From the NCBI GenBank assembly GCA_947179485.1, contig OX359245.1, positions 7,793,001 to 7,857,000 on the forward strand: a stretch of DNA of 64,000 bases, written 5' to 3'. This DNA is from Allacma fusca. Taxonomy: Eukaryota; Arthropoda; Collembola; Symphypleona; Sminthuridae. Shown one piece after another: positions 59,804 through 64,000 of this stretch (position 1 is the stretch's first letter; every line of letters begins with the position of its first letter). The notes beneath the pieces were generated by a model. It was not told the origin of the DNA. It saw nothing but the letters and a program-made list of their open reading frames with translations, and made no database searches. Made by a program: the position numbers and the translations under genes.

Positions 59804-60650
59804 TACATACTATCTCCTAAATAAATTTAGTTAAAGTATAGTTAGGCTGAAAATGCTCCCATTTTTCATATACCGTTGTTATTATTATTTGTCGTCTACA
59901 ATTATTGTGGCATGCTAATGTATTTTGCTTTAAATATATTTTAAATTGGTAAATGTATTTTGTAAGATGAAGCTGATGAATCACTTGAAAACACGGGAAC
60001 GTTAAGGACATTCACATCTATATGCATTTTCAAAAATAAACCGACACATGCAAGTATTCAGTGTTCTGAGAAAATAAATATAATGCAATTGGTACTTACA
60101 CTCAGTGATGTTTAAGTATGTATACAGTATTAGTATGCAATCATATGCTTCTGCAAGTCTGGGAACAAACTGTGTTACAGCTCAACCTCACAAAATTATA
60201 CAGGTGTACTAATTTAAATAAACTGTGTACTGATTTCCTGTGTGTGTTGAGCCAGAATGTTGATTTTTTACATGCTTTATTTCAACACATTTTTTGAAAA
60301 TTTTAGTGTTCTGGACGTGACTCAATGTATTATGTTATGCCACCGCAAGATTATTATATGACAGGAAATAAACATCTAATACTGCAAATGTAAGAAAAAG
60401 TGACAGAATATATGTAGACGAGTGTAGATTTTGCATTGCAATAAATTTGTTATTATTAATAGACGCCTGAAACCCTTCCACGTTTAAACATGAAAACATG
60501 CTGATAATAATTGTTTGTATGGTGGCTCTAAGTAATTCTGCTAATTAGTGTGCCCTTGGAAACGTGTGTTCTGTCGGTTATATAGTATCGAAGTGCGAAG
60601 TGGTAATTTTTTCTCGAACAAGCAGTATAGATCGTGTGTTTCTAAGTTAT
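59804..60650. other. Unassigned intergenic DNA
   Basis: AT-rich spacer between the minus-strand gene and the plus-strand tract starting at 60652. No gene supported. Confidence 0.3.
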
Positions 60651-60651
60651 A

Positions 60652-61075
60652 ATGACGGAAGAACAGGAACAAGTTGTTAAAGAGATTTAGAAAAAATACT
60701 TAGGTCCCAAACTCAAAGCACTTGCCTCGAATGTACCCAAAGGACTGACATTAAAGCACTCGTTGTTGAAGTATATAACCACTGAAATTATTGAGCAGGC
60801 GGCGTTCCATAATTTGTTAGAAAACATACAGGTGGTAGAACATGAGATCGATAATGAGTAAGCAGTCCATGTCTTTAAATATATAGTATAGTTCATGTGA
60901 CTTTATTTGCTGACGGTTGTAATATTTCTATAGTATTTATCAAATGAATTTAAAGCAGTTTTGTGTAACATCGTTGTTTTACGAAATATGAATAGATCAG
61001 AGGAAACAAGAATGGGCATTAGAGCTACGGGTCCAAACGCTAACATAATATTAAATCCGTCAACAACAAACAAGG
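60652..61075 (+). CDS. Unidentified gene, first two exons (one in-frame TAG)
   Basis: From ATG at 60652 the frame reads MTEEQEQVVKEI, TAG (60688-60690), then KKYLGPKLKALASNVPKG and ITTEIIEQAAFHNLLENIQ, all gene-like and helical. A donor at CAG/GTGGTA (60832) joins in phase 0 to an exon starting at 60934 after TTTCTATAG, encoding YLSNEFKAVLCNIVVLRN and SEETRMGIRATGPNANII; a second donor GTAAGC lies at 60858. Exon 2 ends near a GTATGG donor at 61076. No family recognised. The TAG makes this a pseudogene under the standard code unless an 18-nt GT...TAG segment is removed. Confidence 0.4.
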
Positions 61076-61223
61076 GTATGGAATCTTGCAAATAGGTTTT
61101 TTTACAAGTACATCCATACACAGACAGCATCGTCATGAAAGGATTCATTAAATATCAAAGAGAGTTTATTTTTGGTAATTTTTAAAAAACATTCTAGGAT
61201 CCATTCCATGATCTAGCCTGCAG

Positions 61224-61469
61224 AATGATGAAGCCAGGAAATATCTTATTCATAGTCTTTTGGTGCTGCTGGTACATCTTGAAGAACATACAGAGTCTAT
61301 ATGTGAATTGGATGCTGCACCTCAAAAAGGTTGAATGATTACAAAAGCCATGTTTCCAACAGATGTTAAAGCCGCAATGGGAGAGGACAAGTTTGAACCG
61401 TAAGAATTAACTAGGAATCGTTTTGCGAATGTAACTGAATTTACGACATCTGGGAAAAACAAACAATGA
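61224..61469 (+). CDS. Coding-like tract with several in-frame stops
   Basis: After the acceptor CCTGCAG, one frame reads NDEARKYLIHSLLVLLVHLE, ESICELDAAPQKG, TGA (61332), MITKAMFPTDVKAAMGEDKF, EP, TAA (61401), ELTRNRFANVTEFTTSGKNK, Q, TGA (61467). The two inner stops lie in segments that could be read as 33-nt (GTTGAA...CAACAG) and 15-nt (GTAAGAATTAACTAG) introns, both multiples of three. It may continue the gene at 60652. A competing frame through 61330 also lacks TGA. No family recognised. Confidence 0.3.
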
Positions 61470-62300
61470 ACGAACACGCATGTTGAAAAGTAATATTCAT
61501 TCAAATTAGCATGATCAGTGGTTCAGATGCAACTATACAGCATTGTAAAAACGTTGTACTGGTCGATATGCTTTTTGTTAGTGCTTAAAAGTAAGTGAAA
61601 TGTGTATAATTGAAATTGTTAAAAAACTAGCATTCTATACATCAGATTTTATGCCAGCGTTTTATAAAGTTAGTATACACATATATAATGTTTGGTAATC
61701 TGCAGTTGCTGGATTTGTTCTGACTTGTAATAGCTTCGAAAAATCAGTTTATGTTTCAAATAGTTTAGTAGCAATGGTACATTACAGAAAATCACATATA
61801 TACAACGTAAATAAATTAAAAATTGAGCGAATGCAGAAATGCGTTGTTAAAATTTCCTTTGACGACTTAGAAACAGTGCATGTTTCTTTTGTATTCAAAA
61901 TGGGGATGAAGTTGCATAGGTGTATGGTTACGCCTAGACCCCTTTGCTTGCATTTGACGTTACATGTATCCAACTTAAAATTACACAAATTTATTTCTGC
62001 ATGTTTGCAAAAAGATCGTATATGTATACGGAATTTAATTATTTACGTAATTTAAAGGTAATTATGATAGTTTTGGTTTTATTCATGCTTTCAGTTTTTT
62101 ATTTTACGTTTGTTTTTAATGTGCCTGTTAGTCAATGTTGACAATGTCTGCAACGAAGGGATGGTATATATGCTTCACATGTTAATTAGAAAGGCAATAA
62201 ATTATAAAGACAGGATAACTTTACAGAATAAAATTAAGGAATAATATACCTTGAATATATGTGTACACACATATACACAGTTTAGTGTTTCGCTTCCACA
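61470..62300. other. Unassigned DNA
   Basis: A 93-codon plus frame (61774-62055) and overlapping minus frames are open, but none has a recognisable domain or convincing splice context. Confidence 0.3.
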
Positions 62301-62304
62301 GATG

Positions 62305-62306
<2 letters not shown>

Positions 62307-62369
<63 letters not shown>
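62307..62369. repeat. AT dinucleotide microsatellite
   Basis: Sixty-three bases of uninterrupted AT repeat, the longest simple repeat in the window. Confidence 0.98.
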
Positions 62370-62372
<3 letters not shown>

Positions 62373-62824
62373 ACCCTCAAGGACAACACATTATCCTTAG
62401 CTGATGACCAGTGGCGATACTGTTCGTTGACATTGAACTCGTTTCGTCACGACATGTAATCGAACGAATGTATACACATATGTATATACCATGCTGCCGC
62501 AGCCGCATATATAATCAAAACAGGCTATTAATAATTACAGAAACATACGTAATGGGGAACAATAATAAAAACGAGTGCAAGCATATTTGCACATATACCT
62601 TAAAAGCCTTAGTGATAGATTTTTGTGCGGGCTGCCCACAGCACGGACCCGCGCGCTATCGTGTGTATATATTCTGGCTTGAAACGGCAGTTTGAAAAAG
62701 GAGTGTAAATTATTAGTTGTTTGTGTAAATACGTCAGAGTGCAATTTGATACGATCTTAAACGGGTAGTGTTTTGCGTACAAATAGTGTTATAAAAGTAA
62801 TGACATATTCTGTGACTCATAAAT

Positions 62825-63882
62825 AGTCTACGCAGACAATATGAACAAGAGCACTATGGACAGTCCAAATACCAGAAAATTGCGTCGTCCACTTCGAAAA
62901 GCGCTGAAAATACATTAGAAAAAATCCACAATTGGACGAAACAAATTTGGACAGCGCTAACGTGCGACAAATATGACGAGTATAAGGATAATAAGCTAAT
63001 AATAGCAACATTCTCAGAAATGTTAGACGTAAACTGAATCAAAGTAAGTGGTATTTATTAAGCGTTAAGTCATATTATATTTACAAACTGCATGGAAAAA
63101 CGACCACATGGGGATTTACAGCAAGTTGCATCCGAATTGAAGATTGAATTCAGCATCGGAACCGTCAGCTACAAGAGTGAAATGATGATCGAAACGAAAG
63201 GGAGAAAAAGGTATTTATAAAAAGCGAAAATGTGAACGGCAAATCAGGATTGAACAAGGATGTGCTGGACATTTGCTGTTACTGAAAAAGCGATAAAACT
63301 TGCGACAAATAAACTTGTGCACTCAATTCATTAACCAAATGACATTGTACACATGAGTCCAAAGCACGCGACGGATATTGGTATGGGTGTATTTTAATCA
63401 AGTTCAATCCATTTGTTTCTCATCTAAATGAAATTTTGACATTAGGGGAGGCTGAAATATTGCAAACATTGTGAATAATTACAATAATAGTTTATTTAAA
63501 TGAATGCAGTGGAAGATAATTTCCCCCTCACTATGGTCACGAACCCAGAAGTGAATGAGATCAGCACCTCCAAAAATATACGGGAGCCAAAGATTGTAGA
63601 GATTATATAACTGAAGACGGATTTCAAAATCCGTCTCCACTGTTAGGCAAAATTTAGGACAGACTGCTGGATTTTAATTTTGGAAACGAAAAAATGGCAT
63701 AGCCGGGTACTCACGAGATGTGTTTGAAGAATTGGGACTTACGTACGACCAAATTGGTTTCTCGAAACCGAATTCAAGATGCGAATCTCCTACTCATGGT
63801 TCATGCGAATCCTGCGATGGCTCGAAAGGGAATTAGAAATATTACTTAGAAGATGCTTTAATCGAAGGATCGTTTGGACCAG
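62825..63882 (+). CDS. Unidentified multi-exon gene, partial (in-frame TAGs, one frame break)
   Basis: Three gene-like tracts. (1) 62828-63028 encodes LRRQYEQEHYGQSKYQKIA, WTKQIWTALTCDKYDEYKD and ATFSEMLD, with donor GTAAAC at 63029 or stop TGA at 63035. (2) 63092-63210 encodes MEKRPHGDLQQVASELKIEF up to donor AAAAAG/GTATTT. (3) 63565-63882, after ATCAG, encodes GAKDCRDYITEDGFQNPSPL, TAG (63655), DRLLDFNFGNEKM. After a one-base frame break at a run of six A (about 63690) it continues SRDVFEELGLTYDQIGFSKP, then SCESCDGSKGN, TAG (63834), KYYLEDALIEGSFGP up to a strong donor GTATGT at 63883. The gene probably continues past the window. No family recognised. Confidence 0.4.
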
Positions 63883-64000
63883 GTATGTAAGGGTTTATAT
63901 GTTTGATAAACTTATTAAAGGGGCGTACAACGCAACTTGCACTTATTGTGCTTGACGTTTGTTAGTGCTGGAGTTTGTCAGGGCAAATCATTATTCGACA

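Noticed and set aside
62411-62695. 94-codon plus frame after the AT microsatellite
   Set aside because: No recognisable domain; composition and context give no support.

Overview
This window reads as a stretch of AT-rich eukaryotic nuclear DNA (GC about one third by eye) dominated by old repeats and DNA transposons, with a few genes in the right-hand third. I found no rRNA, tRNA, CRISPR array or operon-like structure. GT-AG introns, hAT and pogo/Tigger-type elements and a Penelope-like retroelement with a C-terminal GIY-YIG nuclease suggest an animal, probably an invertebrate. I cannot name the species.

Layout. 1-28 kb: diverged copies of multi-kilobase intergenic repeats (2.1-5.8 kb matches 11.6-15.9 kb; 8.9-10.3 kb matches 18.6-19.6 and 24.7-27.3 kb), into which younger elements have inserted. 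Three hAT-like elements with exact 8-bp target duplications lie at 6245-7550, 12362-13377 and 21901-24682; the last encloses a broken Penelope-like element. 28.4-32.6 kb: a 70-bp minisatellite, then an inverted-arm element around about 1.6 kb of 39-bp minisatellite that is open on both strands. 33.5-35.2 kb: a hAT-like element containing a second hAT-like element and a pogo-like MITE. 35.3-42 kb: more diverged repeats. 44.4-45.3 kb: a hAT-like element filled with CGGATC words. 46.4-46.9 kb: AT-rich short tandem repeats.

46.9-64 kb: repeat density falls and spliced, coding-like tracts appear. The best is a three-exon minus-strand gene (47610-49062) that I assign to the XRCC4 family (non-homologous end-joining scaffold). 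Others are a BED-type zinc-finger exon (51585-51763), an unidentified minus-strand gene near 50.1-51.0 kb, an unidentified acidic-tailed minus-strand gene at 58.7-59.6 kb, and plus-strand coding tracts at 60.65-61.47 and 62.8-63.9 kb.

Two themes stand out. First, at least five hAT-like elements share one design: short TIRs, 8-bp duplications and subterminal arms saturated with a family-specific short word (GGGTAC, CGGATC, GAAGGA, TTCAATTCAA or GGAATC). Second, several otherwise convincing coding tracts carry in-frame TAG or TAA. This may mean decayed genes, tiny introns, sequence errors or, less likely, a non-standard code. Gene models were built by eye; exon joints are proposals.
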